NCBI GenBank assembly: GCA_019009955.1
Contig: CM032231.1
Span: 110,190,001-110,254,000, forward strand
DNA length: 64,000 bases
Reading direction: 5' to 3'
Source of the DNA: Riptortus pedestris
Lineage: Eukaryota > Arthropoda > Insecta > Hemiptera > Alydidae
Below are positions 35,310-47,002 of this stretch, in pieces. Numbering within the stretch: the first letter of the stretch is position 1; each line of letters starts with the position of its first letter. Under the pieces are notes generated by a model, which saw only the letters and a list, made by a program, of their open reading frames with translations, did not search any database and was not told the DNA's origin. The position numbers and the translations under genes are program-made.

Positions 35310-35830
35310 CTACATCTTGTAGTTGGAACCATTGTATCGGAAGCTGTTCTTTCCATACTCACCGAAATACATAAGATGTTTGATGTCTTCAAAATAGGAT
35401 TTTCTAGGCCTTCCTCTTCCTCTATTCTCATGAACCATATCTTCAAATATATTTGAGATGAAGTCGTTGTGCCATATGACATGCCTGAGAAGTTTCACTC
35501 TCCTTTTTTCCATGGCCTTGATAAGACTTACTCTCACTTAACTCATATAGAACTTCCATGCCAATTTTTTTTTTTTTTGAGTCCAACTTGTTCCAGTGAT
35601 TCTAAACTAGTGTACTCTCTTTTTTGAAGAGTCCAACTTTCGCTCCCATAAAGCAGTACAATCCGCACAAATGACCTTTTGAAAAAAAGAGCCAACTTTT
35701 GTTTGTTATCCATGCTTATATGCTTACTAGCTAAAATGTTTTGCATTTGAATGCTCGTTTAGCAAGTGCTATTCTTTTATCGACTTAAGCTCTACTATCA
35801 TTGTGTTCGTCACTTTAAAAAGCACAACGT
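35310..35830 (-). pseudogene. LINE reverse transcriptase C-terminal fragment
   Basis: Two minus-strand frames carry the usual order of this part of a non-LTR ORF2: RIALAKRAF and LASKHISMDNKQKLA (after about 35790), IVLLYGSESWTLQKRE (35660-35600), then RRVKLLRHVIWHNDFISNIF and GRGRPRKSYFEDIKHLM (35490-35370). They are separated by a frameshift at an A-rich run near 35570. The LYGSE(S/T)W and GRGRPR motifs are diagnostic for this group of insect LINEs. RT catalytic residues lie upstream and are absent. Confidence 0.88.
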
Positions 35831-36257
35831 GTACCATTTCTAATATTTATATTTCCTTGGCTCTCTTTCTTCTCTTCAACCAAAACTTTTGTTTTGGGAT
35901 CATTCATAAGAGAGAGAATCACTTTATTGTATAAAGTTTTATACAGTTTGTGGGACTGCTCAATTGCATTGAGATGCTGAAGCACACAGCAACTGAAATC
36001 AATCCCTAGGATAATATCAATACTAAGTAAAATACTATAGATTGCATCTAGTCAGATAAATAACTGAACTATTTCGGCAACCTAAAAGGTGTATGTTATT
36101 AGATATAATATAATAGAATAGAATATATATTTATTTGTTAACGATTTACATCTTGTACAAATTAAATAAACAAATAAAAATTCTGTCTTTTTAAATAAAT
36201 AACTAAATCTAAGTTCCTGAGATCAACAATAATATGACAATAAAGAAAAACAAAAAA
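35831..36257. other. Possible LINE 3' UTR remnants
   Basis: 35905-36000 and 36103-36230 have the look of minus-strand LINE 3' ends (AATAAAG near a simple-repeat tail; 'aaatcgttaacaaataaatat'), but no coding sequence supports this. Confidence 0.3.
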
Positions 36258-36699
36258 GTCCGTCACGCAGGGGCTGCGTAAACTAAGCAGATTTCCCACG
36301 TGAAGTTTTACAATAGGGAAATTTCACGAGAGTCGAGCTGTTAAGGAAACGGCCGAACTAGCTTTTGGCGGGAAAGACACTTCGTCCGTTAGCCGTCCAG
36401 GATTTAATAAAAATGCCAATAACTCAGTTAATATTGGAATATCTGGATACAGAGAATAAATGTATATAACAATTTTTATAGTAAATGTAATTTGTAATAA
36501 GATTGATTGTGTACAATTTTTAGATCCGACGAATAGTAACGGAGATATTTCGAATTTTCGAAAATCCTCCCCTCTAAACCCCCTCCCACTCGTCCGATTT
36601 CAGCCGTTAACGAACTTGATCTTTCTTTTTACATAAAACGACTAAATATCGAGTTTGGTAACGATCAAACAAAAATTGCGACCGCTAGAGCGGTAACAG

Positions 36700-36757
<58 letters not shown>

Positions 36758-36881
36758 TATTTAACGGACCTCATTTTCGTCATCTACTTGGTACAATCGA
36801 TGGACATTTGAAGAAAAATTTCGAAAATTCCGTCATGAGTACAACCTCAATAGCTCATTTCCTTTAAGAGAAATCTGCTAG
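36258..36881 (+). mobile_element. HINE-like element, full-length, long (TA)n
   Basis: It runs from GTCCGTCACGCAGGGGCTGC to a 3' hairpin region (CATTTCCTTTAAGAGAAATC) and CTGCTA. The TA tract is about 36704-36753. Its 3' end faces the 3' end of the next copy over about 250 bp. Confidence 0.93.
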
Positions 36882-37128
36882 AAAAAGCAATATAGTGTAA
36901 ATAGTAAAATATAGTACATAAAAGATAACTAAAAGCATACTAGAAATACTAGAATAACATGATCACTGGTTAAAGTTAAAATATATGGTGGGAAATAATC
37001 CCTAAAGTATCAATAATGACACCCTTGACCAAGGTTTGAAGAACCTTCTTGTCTATTACCACCTCGTCAAAAAAATAATGAAGTAGAAGTAGCCCAATAG
37101 AATTGGGTGATCAATAATGAAGTTTTTT

Positions 37129-37246
37129 AGCAGATTTCCCTTAAGGGAAATCAGCTATTGAGGCCGTACTCATGACGCGATTTTCGAAATATTTCTTCAA
37201 ATGTCCATCGATCCTACCCAGGAGATGACGAAAATGAGGTCCGTTC

Positions 37247-37308
<62 letters not shown>

Positions 37309-37675
37309 GTGTTAACGCTCTAGCGACATAAAATCGGACCAGTGGGAAGGGGAGTTTAAATGGGGGGATTTTCGAAAATTCGACATATCTCCGTTACCAT
37401 ACGTCGGATCAAAAATTTGTATAGAACCAATCTTATTCTAAATTAAAGTTACTATAAATATTGTTCTGTACATTTATTCTTTATCTTGAATATTAACCAA
37501 GATATTTGCATTTTTATTAATTGTGGGCCGATAACGGATGGCAGACTTTCCCTCCAAAATCTAGTTCGGCAGATTTCCCTTTGCCGTAACTGTTCGGCTC
37601 TCGTATGGAGATTTCTCTATTGTATAACTTCACGTGGGAAATCTGCTTAGTTTACGCAGCCCCTGCGTGACGGAC
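37129..37675 (-). mobile_element. HINE-like element, full-length, internal gap
   Basis: It runs from the 3' hairpin TTTCCCTTAAGGGAAATC (about 37135) to the 5' end GTCCGTCACGCAGGGGCTGC at 37675, with the TA tract at about 37252-37303. About 60 bp are missing after 'gttaacgctctagcg'. Confidence 0.93.
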
Positions 37676-38379
37676 TTTTTTCATGTTGGCGTGGAATAGG
37701 AGTTAGAAAACATTAGCCTGTAGATTTGTCTAGATTATTGGTGTATGACCAACTCCTTTGGCCTGTAACCGGGTTTTGAAAATCGGCATTGAATGAGAAT
37801 TTATTGAATGTGTTTTCGTAGGGTTTAATGCATCCTATATGTCCTGGGACACATATGTTTCTTTCAGGGTGATATACGGCGGAGCTTTATATGGGAAATA
37901 GTTGCTATTTAAGGGGACTATATGTATATACATAGGGTGGGTGGGAAAACAGGTGGAGTAGCTAGGAGTAGAGGATATTGATTCAATAAAAACGGTGTGA
38001 GAAGAGAGAGGCTATGTAAGGAGGAATATGTGGAGTGCACTCTCCTCCTTCTCCCTCATAATCCTTCTCCATATCCTCCAAGAGTCATTCACTCAAAACC
38101 ATTTGGCACCTTTATCCAACTCTCGGAGAGAGCTCTTGCTCAGATTTATTGTGCCTATCAACCCTCCGGATTAGACCTTGACTTACAATGGCTGGAGAGG
38201 AGTACGCCTTCCTTTTTTTAACAGGCATTTCCTTGAGGGAAATCCGCTATTGAGGTTCCGCTTGCTTTTTGACTCCTATGCCCTTCAGTGCACAAGTAGT
38301 CCTACATCCTCTTGTACATATGTGGGCAACCACCGGCCCCCGGTATGGTTTGATCTGTCCCGCATGACCCAACACCACC
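37676..38379. other. Unassigned DNA with a 35-bp HINE 3' tip
   Basis: 38221-38257 contains a decayed HINE 3' end (CATTTCCTTGAGGGAAATCC, then GCTATTGAGG). The rest, including a C/T-rich stretch near 38036-38110, has no recognised function. Confidence 0.4.
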
Positions 38380-39001
38380 GTGAATAATTACAAACGGAAA
38401 TAAGAAATGTTTCAGTCAATTTCAATAACCTGCCGACGGGAAGCGTTTGAAATGTAAGCAAATCAGAATATAACATATTAATATTATTGAAAACTATTTA
38501 CTATATCCAGTACTGTAATTAATAATGAGTCAGAATAATTGTTATCTCAATCAATCAAATTTTAGTAATCCGAGACCTAAAGACGGGGGGGGGGATCACC
38601 AGGACAAATTTGCATGTATCTCGTATACTAAAGGTCTTTTGAAAACTATATTTGATATTTAAGCTTCGAATAATGTGTTATTTTTACATAATAGAGTATT
38701 TTTTATGTAATAGGAGTGGGGGTTAGCTGAAGGCTGACAACTGAAAATGCAAATATCCTCTGTTAATATTCAAGATAGAGAATGCTTATAACAATAATTA
38801 TAGTACATTTAATTTGCAATAAGATTGGTTTTATACAGTTTTCCGATCAGACGTATAGTAATGGAGATATTTATCAGTTTTGAACGGACGTCATTTTCGT
38901 CGTCTCCTAGTTAGGATCGATGGAGATTTGAAGAAAACTTTCGAAAATCGCGTCATGACTACGACCTCAATAGCTGATTACGCTTAAGGGAAATCTGCTA
39001 A
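38380..39001 (+). mobile_element. HINE-like element, long subfamily, 5' tip and TA tract lost
   Basis: Family sequence runs from the long-subfamily interior to the 3' end (GATTACGCTTAAGGGAAATC, CTGCTAA). The segment between 'ggagatattt' and 'atcagttttgaacgg' is deleted, removing the TA tract. Confidence 0.85.
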
Positions 39002-39228
39002 AGTACTAAACTACTTACTCCAAATGAGGAAGCTGAGAACAGATTCGTGCGTTTGTCAGTACTTATAAATGCGAACAGTTCTTTTCGATGATGAAAGTTA
39101 ATAAATCAAAACATCGTACAAGGCTGACTGACGATAATTTGGAAAATTCTTTACGTCATTGTATGGATGGAATTAATCCAAACATCGATGGATTAGTTTC
39201 CCAAATTCAAGCTCAAGCGTCTCATTGA
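39002..39228 (+). pseudogene. hAT-like transposase C-terminal fragment
   Basis: The frame from 39061 to the stop at 39228 reads STYKCEQFFSMMKVNKSKHR then TRLTDDNLENSLR. This is the C-terminal dimerisation motif shared by hAT transposases and their domesticated GTF2I/ZBED-type relatives (CExxFSxMK...K.R.RLTDxxL). Only about 55 codons remain. The fragment begins right at the 3' end of the preceding HINE. Confidence 0.75.
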
Positions 39229-39330
39229 TTCCACTTTTGTTGTTTGTAATAATCCCAAATTTTACAATTTAATTATAATGTTGTACCTATTTTTTTTTCA
39301 ATTCATTTTGCTATTTTAATAAATTGTATT

Positions 39331-39913
39331 AGCAGATTTCCCTTAAGGGAAATCAGCTATTGAGGTTGTACTCATGACGGAATTTTCGAAATTTTTCTTC
39401 AAATGTCCATCGATCCTACCTAGTAGATGCCGAAAATAAGGTCCGTTCAAAACTGTATATATATATATGTCTGTTAACGCTCGCGGTCGCAATTTTTGTT
39501 TGATAGTTACCAAACTCGATATTTAAACGTTTTATGCAAAACGACAGATCAAGTTCGTTAATGGCTGAAATCGGACCAGTGGGAGGGGTGATTTAGAGGG
39601 GGGGATTTTCGAAAATTCGAAATATCTCCGTTACTATACGTCGGAGCTAAATATTATATTGCAGCAATGTTATTGTAAATTAATTCCCTATAAATGTTGT
39701 TATGTACATTTTTTACTATCTTAATTATTAACCGAGATATTTGCATTTTTTAGTTTTCGTCCTTCAGCCAACTCCCACTCCCCTATTCATGTCATATTAA
39801 CAATAAGCTGTTATATTATGAAGCCCATTATTATTATTATTATTCTTTGAAGCTTAAATGCCAAATATTTCTCTCATTTGACTTTTAAGTTTTGAGATAA
39901 ATGCGTGACGGAC
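39331..39913 (-). mobile_element. HINE-like element, internally rearranged near 5' end
   Basis: The 3' hairpin TTTCCCTTAAGGGAAATC is at the left. The copy runs in family order to about 39820, then an ATT repeat and a shortened 5' end (only GTCCGTCACGCA remains at 39913). The TA tract is short (about 39453-39468). Confidence 0.88.
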
Positions 39914-40097
39914 TTATATTTTTAGACGCCAGTAAAGCGCACTGCTATTGAAGAAACAATTTATATTACTCAATATGCTATGCTGTTACAACTCACGGTT
40001 TGCAATGGGGCTTTACTAAAGGGAGATGTACTGTACTGAATGTAAGTTGTGATAACCACATCAGGTCACTTGTGTGTCAAACATTAGGAAACAGAAA

Positions 40098-40285
40098 AAT
40101 GTCATTTATTAACGTCCAGTTTATACCGATATGGCTAATTATGTACTTCCTATGAAAGGTTAACTGCATATTACTGCCCTTTCCTGAGACTAAGGATTTT
40201 CTTTAAGGATTACCGATCCCACAACTCTAATTTTACCAAATGCAATTAAGACCTTCACATGGATAACCTATGTCCCTTGAGCAAC
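40098..40285 (-). mobile_element. Very diverged SINE copy
   Basis: Landmarks in order: 'ttattaacgtccag', 'ggctaattatg', 'ggttaactgcatattactgccctttcc', 'ctaaggattttctttaa', and an end near 'gataacctatgtccc'. Confidence 0.5.
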
Positions 40286-40539
40286 AGAGTCATGGAAAAA
40301 AAAATTGTTGACATTCCCAATCAAATGGTGATACTAGACTAACTTAAGTGAAGTCAGTTCATAGCATATGGGAATGAAGGAGTCTTTGAAATTATAATAT
40401 TTCCTTTCTTCTGCAATTCTGAACTATTAGAAGAACTGTATTGGCTACTCATTTATATAAGTAAAGAAACCTATTCATTCTTTAGCATGAATTTATATTA
40501 GCTGATTTTTACAGAGCTGCCTTTATATCCTCACCTGAT

Positions 40540-40668
40540 AAAACAAGAGCAACGAGTTTGATTCCCGCCTGGGCAATAGGAATTTATGGTTGAATGAACT
40601 CATTAAATGAAATCCTTAGTCCAACCCTGGCAAAACGTGGGCGTTAATAAATAATAATAGTAATAATT
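40540..40668 (+). mobile_element. SINE, 5'-truncated
   Basis: It starts at the B-box region (GAGTTTGATTCCCGCCTGGG) and ends in AATAATAATAGTAATAA. An internal deletion removes the CCCGTCCCAATTAGCC block. Confidence 0.8.
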
Positions 40669-41502
40669 TAGGGAACCATAATATAAATATTAATTTTCAT
40701 TTAAGCTAATATGCGCATCTCCATTTCCTTATAAATAAAAAACCGAATTTGTTTGAAATTAAAATTTATTAATAAACGAACTTGTACGGAAAAAAAACAT
40801 GACCTCAGTTCATTTCCATGTTGAGTAAATAACTCGAAAATCAATCTCCGTCCAACCGACATCTACACGAGAGATTTATTTTTAAATGAAGAAATTAAAC
40901 AGAGTGACTGTGGTTTTAGAGTGCTCTAGCCGTTAATGTTTTAACCATGTTGTTCCCTCTTCACTCATAACTACGAAGCGAGTTTTTGTGTTTGACTTGA
41001 TTAAAAAATAAATTGATTGAGCCATGTTCTGATCACTGGCATTAAACTGGATATGCATCGGCTCCTTTCATACGACCTATATCATCAGCTCAACACTACA
41101 ATTTTTTAATTGCATCATTGAAAATGGCCTTGAATTCAGTCCGAAAATATAGGGTTCCAAAATAAATTTTTGCTTTTTGCCTGCTAAAATATTTAACTAA
41201 GTTTTTAAAAGATATATTAAGTAAAATATTTACATAATAGTACTTGATAAACTAAATAATAGTGAGGTAAAGAAAACACCTAACAGCATGTATGGTTAAA
41301 TTTGCATTTGATAACCGCATGTACAAAACTGATTTCTTGTTCATTTCGAACATCCATACTGGAGTAGATGTCCACTATAGACATGAATTTCTTAAGTGAA
41401 GAAAAGTTCGTTCTTTTATTATTATTATTTTTTAAAGTCATCTTTTCACTAAAATTTCTGATTGGAACAGTTTTTTAACATGTTTGCAAAAAACAAAAAA
41501 AA
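40669..41502. other. Unassigned AT-rich DNA
   Basis: No gene or recognised repeat. Confidence 0.35.
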
Positions 41503-41949
41503 GTCCGTCACGCAGGGGCTGCGTAAACTAAGCAGATTTCCTACGTGAAGTTATACAATAGAGAAATCTCCATACGAGAGCCGAGCAGTTACGACAAAGG
41601 GCCGAACTAGCTTTTGGCGGGAAACTCAGTCGTCCGTTATCGGCCCAAATTTAATAAAAGTGCAAATATCTCGGTTAATATTCACGATAGAGAATAAATG
41701 TATAGAACAATATTTATAGTAAACTTAATTTACAATAAGACTGGTTCTATACAAATATTTGATCCGACGTATGGTAACGGAGATATTTCGAATTTTCGAA
41801 AATCCCCCCTTTAACTCCACCCGCTCCCACTGGTCCGATTTCAGCAATTTAGAGAACTTGATCTTTCTTTTTCCATAAAACGTTTAAATATCGAGTTTGG
41901 TAACGATCAAACAAAAATTGCGACCGCTAGAGCGTTAACAGACAAATAA

Positions 41950-42003
<54 letters not shown>

Positions 42004-42122
42004 GAACGGACCTCATTTTCGTCATCTCCTGGGTAGGATCGATGGACATTTGAAGAAATTTTTCGAAAATCGCGTCATGAGCACGACCTCAATAGCTGAT
42101 TTCCCTTAAGGGAAATCTGCTA
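41503..42122 (+). mobile_element. HINE-like element: reference copy of the dominant family
   Basis: The least decayed copy, 620 bp. In order: 5' GTCCGTC, then a hairpin ACGCAG-GGG-CTGCGT; subterminal repeat AAGCAGATTTCC; the motif AATATCTCGGTTA; a concentric dyad (41665-41787); a C-rich block; 'gcgaccgctagagcgttaacag'; a (TA)n tract (about 41949-41998); 'acctcattttcgtcatctcctgg'; and finally the perfect palindrome GATTTCCCTTAAGGGAAATC followed by TGCTAA. The GGGAAATCTGCT end is the inverted partner of the 5' subterminal repeat. A-runs flank both ends. A 3' hairpin before CTRR, subterminal rather than terminal repeats, an internal microsatellite, no coding capacity and T/A-run targets match Helentron-associated elements. 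Class assignment is inference; no Rep/helicase is in the window. Confidence 0.9.
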
Positions 42123-43019
42123 AAAATTAACAATCCTACTAGAATGAGAAATATATTTATATATCATTTATACATCCTTCATTGCCATTCGGAAAAATGT
42201 TAACTTTACCCACCCAGAGCCCCACCAGTTCCACGTATTTGATTAATAAACTATGTTCATTTTGATTTACTGAATCGCATCAAAGTTTTTCCCATCGGGA
42301 ACCTTTTTTAGGGCCCGTAATAAGTGGAAATCTACTGGACTACTAGCCGCATTATCCATCGTTGACACGTACAAATAGAAATGGTTTCCGATATAAATAT
42401 GAATGTTGGATTAACTCATAAAGGAATCATCCCTTTATTTTCATCAGGTAACAGACATGCCCTATAACATATTCAGTAACTGAACAGTCATTCAGTTTTA
42501 ATACGCCTGAAGTAGAATGTGACAATTGGACAAATTGAATTCATAATGGTTTGCCGTCGAAATATAAATATTTGGTTAACTTTGCCCCGATTAATCGCTT
42601 TGTATTCGCAGAATTGCAGTGATATGGTCTGGAGTGGCAGTTGGACGAATATTGACCATCGGACGAATATTATCGTTCATGAGGTCACAAAAATTTAGTT
42701 TCCCGTCGAACAATTACGTTGAATCGTGCTAAATCGCCAATTGCAGTACACAAAAAAAATAAATAAATACATACATATCTAACATTTGGCAATTTACTTT
42801 AGGCAATATTCTGTAACACTAATAAATTCATAGTTGGTATTCGGGCAGGTGGAAGTGACTTAAATTGCAAGTTCAGTAAGAAGGCTTCCACAATTTAATG
42901 AAGAACAGGGCGCAATCCATGTAATGAATCATCCGTACTCCGTTGACATAAAAGCCCTGACGTTTAATAATAGATAAATCAACATACTGGTAAAACATTC
43001 ATTAAGTGAATAAATAGAA
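42123..43019. other. Repeat-poor unassigned DNA
   Basis: About 0.9 kb with higher complexity than its surroundings and no recognised family. It contains a short direct repeat ('ggacgaatatt' twice near 42650-42670). It may be single-copy host DNA. Confidence 0.35.
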
Positions 43020-43695
43020 ATTGTAATAAGAAACCTCTCGACGGGAAGCGTCTGATGTGTAAAGAAACAGGTCTGCCTACCACACACTGGAAAGAAAAAC
43101 ACTTATTGAAATATATCAGAGTAAAACATATTAATTTTATTGTAAACTATTTACTATATCTAGTACTGTAATTAATAATGAAACAGAATAATTTTTATCT
43201 CAATCAATCAAATTTTAGCACTCCAAGAACTTAAAACAGGGGGAGGGGATCACGTACGCATATTTGCATGTACCTGGTATAATGAAGGCATCTTCAAAAC
43301 AATGTATGGTATTTAAGCTTCGAATCATGTGGTTTATTATATAATAGAGTATTATTTATGTAAAATGAGTAGAAGAGAGTTTGTTGAACTGTGAAAACTG
43401 AAAAATGGAAATATCTCGGTTAATATTCAAGATAGAGAATAAATGTATATAAGAATATTTATAGTGCATTAAATGTGCAATAATATTGGTTCTATACTTT
43501 TTTTTCCATCCTACAAATAGTAACGGAGGTATTTCGAATTTTCTAAATTCTCTCCCTCTAAACCCCCCTCTCATTGTCCGATTTCAGCTATTAATAAACA
43601 TCATCTTTCTTTTTACATAAAACTACTAAATATAGAGTTTGGTAATGATCAAACAATAAATGCGTCCAATACAGCGTTAACAATGAAATACAATC
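43020..43695 (+). mobile_element. HINE-like element, long subfamily, both ends lost
   Basis: Interior sequence of the long subfamily, from 'aacctctcgacgggaagcg' to 'gcgttaacaatgaaat'. It stops where the TA tract should start. Confidence 0.8.
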
Positions 43696-44349
43696 ATTGT
43701 CATGTTATTTTAAATTATAATTATTGTTGTGTTATGTTATAACTTAAATAACTTTAACATAAATTTTTCCAACAATATTAATGCAATTTAAAATAACTTT
43801 GACAGGATGTTAATATTTCCATAGTGCTTTATAGCAATAATTACTGTAAAATAATATAAGTTGCAATAACATAGTGGTAAGTGGCAATAACATAGATTCT
43901 AACAAAACATAGCAATAATTAAAATATGCATATTGCAATAACCATTGTAAAATAATAGTTTGTGTACAGTACAACAGTTATTATAATATAGTTTAACAAA
44001 CAAATGACACCATACTATAAATATATAAAACATACCGAGGCTGTAACCCTGCTATGTAAACAAAACAAGGAAGGTTACTATTTTTCACCCTAGTCTGATA
44101 GTGCAATAAGAATGTATACTAGTCTATAAATATATTTAGGGGGTTTAGAGGTAAGTAATAATAAGGAAAATCACACCCTTTTATAACAATGTATAACACC
44201 AATGTGCAATATTATAATGTAGTTACATGTAATTTTCCGTACAGCATGTGGAACGGAGGTAAAATAAAATTTCAAATCGAAATATTGGCATAAACTAAAA
44301 TTCATTTCACCAAACATTTCAGACCAAAGCTCCGAAAAGAACAACACAC

Positions 44350-44413
<64 letters not shown>

Positions 44414-44883
44414 CATCTATGTAAGTAGAGTAGTATGAACGATGTCTCATAAATTTTTCCACGTAATATTAATGCAATGTTTTTTGACTTTGAAGGATTG
44501 TGTTAATATTTCCATACCATAGCTTTATACTGAATTTATTTTATTCTAAGAAATAACTTTTATATAAATCCATAATGAGCTGGTGGGCTTTATGGATAAT
44601 TCTAACAGGAGAGCCGCAAATCCTTGGCCGAACATTTATGAATATTGAATAACTATATTGAAAGCCTTTAATGGAGTTTGTGTACTTTGGGTATTACAGT
44701 TATTTATGATTGATTTCAGAATTTTACCAATGAAATGCTCAATGGATTTTCTTTTTTCTCTTTTTTTTCTTTTAAACTACCGAACACGATGGAAAGAAAT
44801 AATTCTAATCAGAATATTTTACACTTTATCTGATTTCAAATGAATTATCTGAAAGTTTAGAGGAAGGTGAAAAAAAAAAAATG

Positions 44884-44924
<41 letters not shown>

Positions 44925-45039
44925 ATGTTCTATGATATTTTTCTTTGGATCGAAAAATATCATAGAACATATTGGAATAGAGGAATTGTATATTAATTTC
45001 AAATGAAACAGTTTTATGTTAATTGCAACCAAACATTTC
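43696..45039. repeat. AT-rich spacer with TA tracts and a small direct repeat
   Basis: TA tracts lie at about 44359-44411 and 44887-44921. A ~75-bp diverged direct repeat ('tttttccaacaatattaatgc', 'ggatgttaatatttccata') occurs near 43765 and 44453. No gene was recognised. Confidence 0.5.
44922..44973. repeat. Perfect 22-bp inverted repeat with 8-nt loop
   Basis: AATATGTTCTATGATATTTT plus TC (44922-44943), loop TTTGGATC (44944-44951), then the exact reverse complement to 44973. It lies at the end of a TA tract. It could be a hairpin RNA, a replication-slippage snapback or the centre of a larger palindrome. Confidence 0.9.
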
Positions 45040-45344
45040 AGCATATTTCCCTTAAGGGAAATCAGCTATTGAGGTTGTACTCATGACGCGATTTTTGAAA
45101 ACTTTCCTCAAATGCCCATCGATCCTACCTAGGAGATGACGGAAACAAGGTCCGTACAAAATTTTAAATCTATATATCTCCCACTCGTGTAATGTTGACA
45201 GTAACCTTTTTATATCATAACGCACCTTATTTTCAGCCTAAATAGTAAATATATTTCTCATCGAGCATTTACATTTTAGATAAATGCAAATATTTGACGA
45301 ATGCGGGAAATCCGCTAAGTTTACGCAGTCCCTGTACGTCGGAC
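45040..45344 (-). mobile_element. HINE-like element, internally deleted
   Basis: The 3' hairpin (ATTTCCCTTAAGGGAAATC) and first ~130 bp are followed by a much shortened interior and a decayed 5' end (GTCCGACGTACAGGGACTGC) at 45344. Only 305 bp long. Confidence 0.85.
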
Positions 45345-45982
45345 TTTTATTTATTTTATTTAATAGGAGTCCGAGGAAGACACTGTCCACATTATGTTAA
45401 TGATGTTGTACAGCATATTAAATCAGGTGATAGCGTTGTAAACATGTTCTGAGATTTATTCTTCATAAGCACAATGCATGAGGAGTTAACTTATTGCACT
45501 GACTGAATAAAAGATTAAATTTTGCAATTAGGGCTCGAATAAGGTGGAGATAAGAACCAGGTGTAATTAGCCAACCTGTAAGATGGGGGTGATTCTATTG
45601 AGTAGTTCTATTGAAGCAGAGACCGCTGAATGTACCAGGTACATCTCGCTTCCCAGTATCTCCCTTCAGGGTGACCTTTGTTTCAACTGGCCAAAGGATC
45701 TTTCCAATAACCTCCCCTTTCTAAGGCATGAGTCAAATTGGAACTGCGCTAATGGTCGGCTTAGATTGAGTGACCTGCATTCGAGATAGAGACAACACTG
45801 AATTACGAAGAAACCAGTCATCTTCGTTTAAATGAAAATAATGTTGCCCAGTGTGCAACAGTGGTTGCGAATTTACCGGCAGCGTTAACCGTGGGCTGGA
45901 CGATAATACTCGCATTAATGGTCCAATTGATATTGAAACGACGGAAGATTTTTTTTTTTTTTTTTACTCACCTGTTACAAAA
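45345..45982. other. Unassigned DNA
   Basis: No recognised family. A run of T lies at about 45949-45965. Short open frames on both strands show no motif. Confidence 0.35.
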
Positions 45983-46411
45983 GTCCGCCACGCAGGGGCT
46001 GCGTTATCTATGCAGATTTCCCACGTATTTACATTCATCTCGAAATGTAGAAGTTCAATGAAAACATCATTTGGTATTTAAGTTTCAAATAAGGTGCTTT
46101 ATGATATAACAGGTTACTATTAAAATGACACGAGTAGGTGTAGTGGTTTGCTCAAGGACAAAAACTAAAAAAATCAAATATCTAGGTAAATATTCAAGAT
46201 ATTGAGAAAACGTACATAACAAAATTTATAGAAAGTATGTTTTTCAATAAGATTGCTTCTATACAATTTTTCAATCCCATTCATAATACAGAGATATTTC
46301 GAATTTTCGAATTCCCTCTTCCCTGAGTACCCCTCTCCTCTGTCCGATTTTAGCCCTTAAAGAACATGACCTTTATTATGACATAAAGCGTCTAAATATT
46401 TGTTTTCGTGG

Positions 46412-46455
<44 letters not shown>
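45983..46455 (+). mobile_element. HINE-like element, 3' end lost after TA tract
   Basis: It runs from the 5' end GTCCGCCACGCAGGGGCTGC through a shortened interior to the TA tract (about 46417-46454). The final ~110 bp are absent. Confidence 0.85.
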
Positions 46456-46459
<4 letters not shown>

Positions 46460-46945
46460 TATTTGTCTCTATTTCCCTATCATGTTCTGGAATTGGAAAT
46501 TATTAATTGTACAACTTGGGGTACTACCTGGCTTTCTATGTAAAATCATTCAGACATAGATACATCTGGACTTATTTACTGCAACATCTGTATGCTTTAC
46601 TTTTCAGAAAATTTCTCTCTGAGCAAAAAAGTGTTGGAGTTGGACCCATTATGAGAATTGTGAAATATTTCTGCAAACGTCATTTTATCGTACTTAGACA
46701 TGATAATAAGAAGCCTTGTTCAAATTATTTATTTGGGTGTGTCGCAATTTAAGCGATTCACACATTTTCTTGTTATAATACTTAAATAATTTAGGTAAAA
46801 CCACTTTATAAAAACCAATAAAAAAAGGTTAAAAAATCTACAGAGGTGGGTAAAAAAAACGGTTATTTATTTGTTCAAATTCAAGTATGCATAAATAATT
46901 AAAACGAAATGTAGTAATCTTGTTCTGAATTCAGCATTCAGAATT

Positions 46946-47000
<55 letters not shown>
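46456..47000. repeat. Unassigned DNA ending in a TA tract
   Basis: No recognised gene. The TA tract at about 46952-47000 is the target of the next element. Confidence 0.45.

Positions 47001-47002
<2 letters not shown>

Noticed and set aside
37997..38387. Two overlapping frames of about 70 codons
   Set aside because: No recognised motif and partly covers a HINE 3' tip; not supported as a gene.
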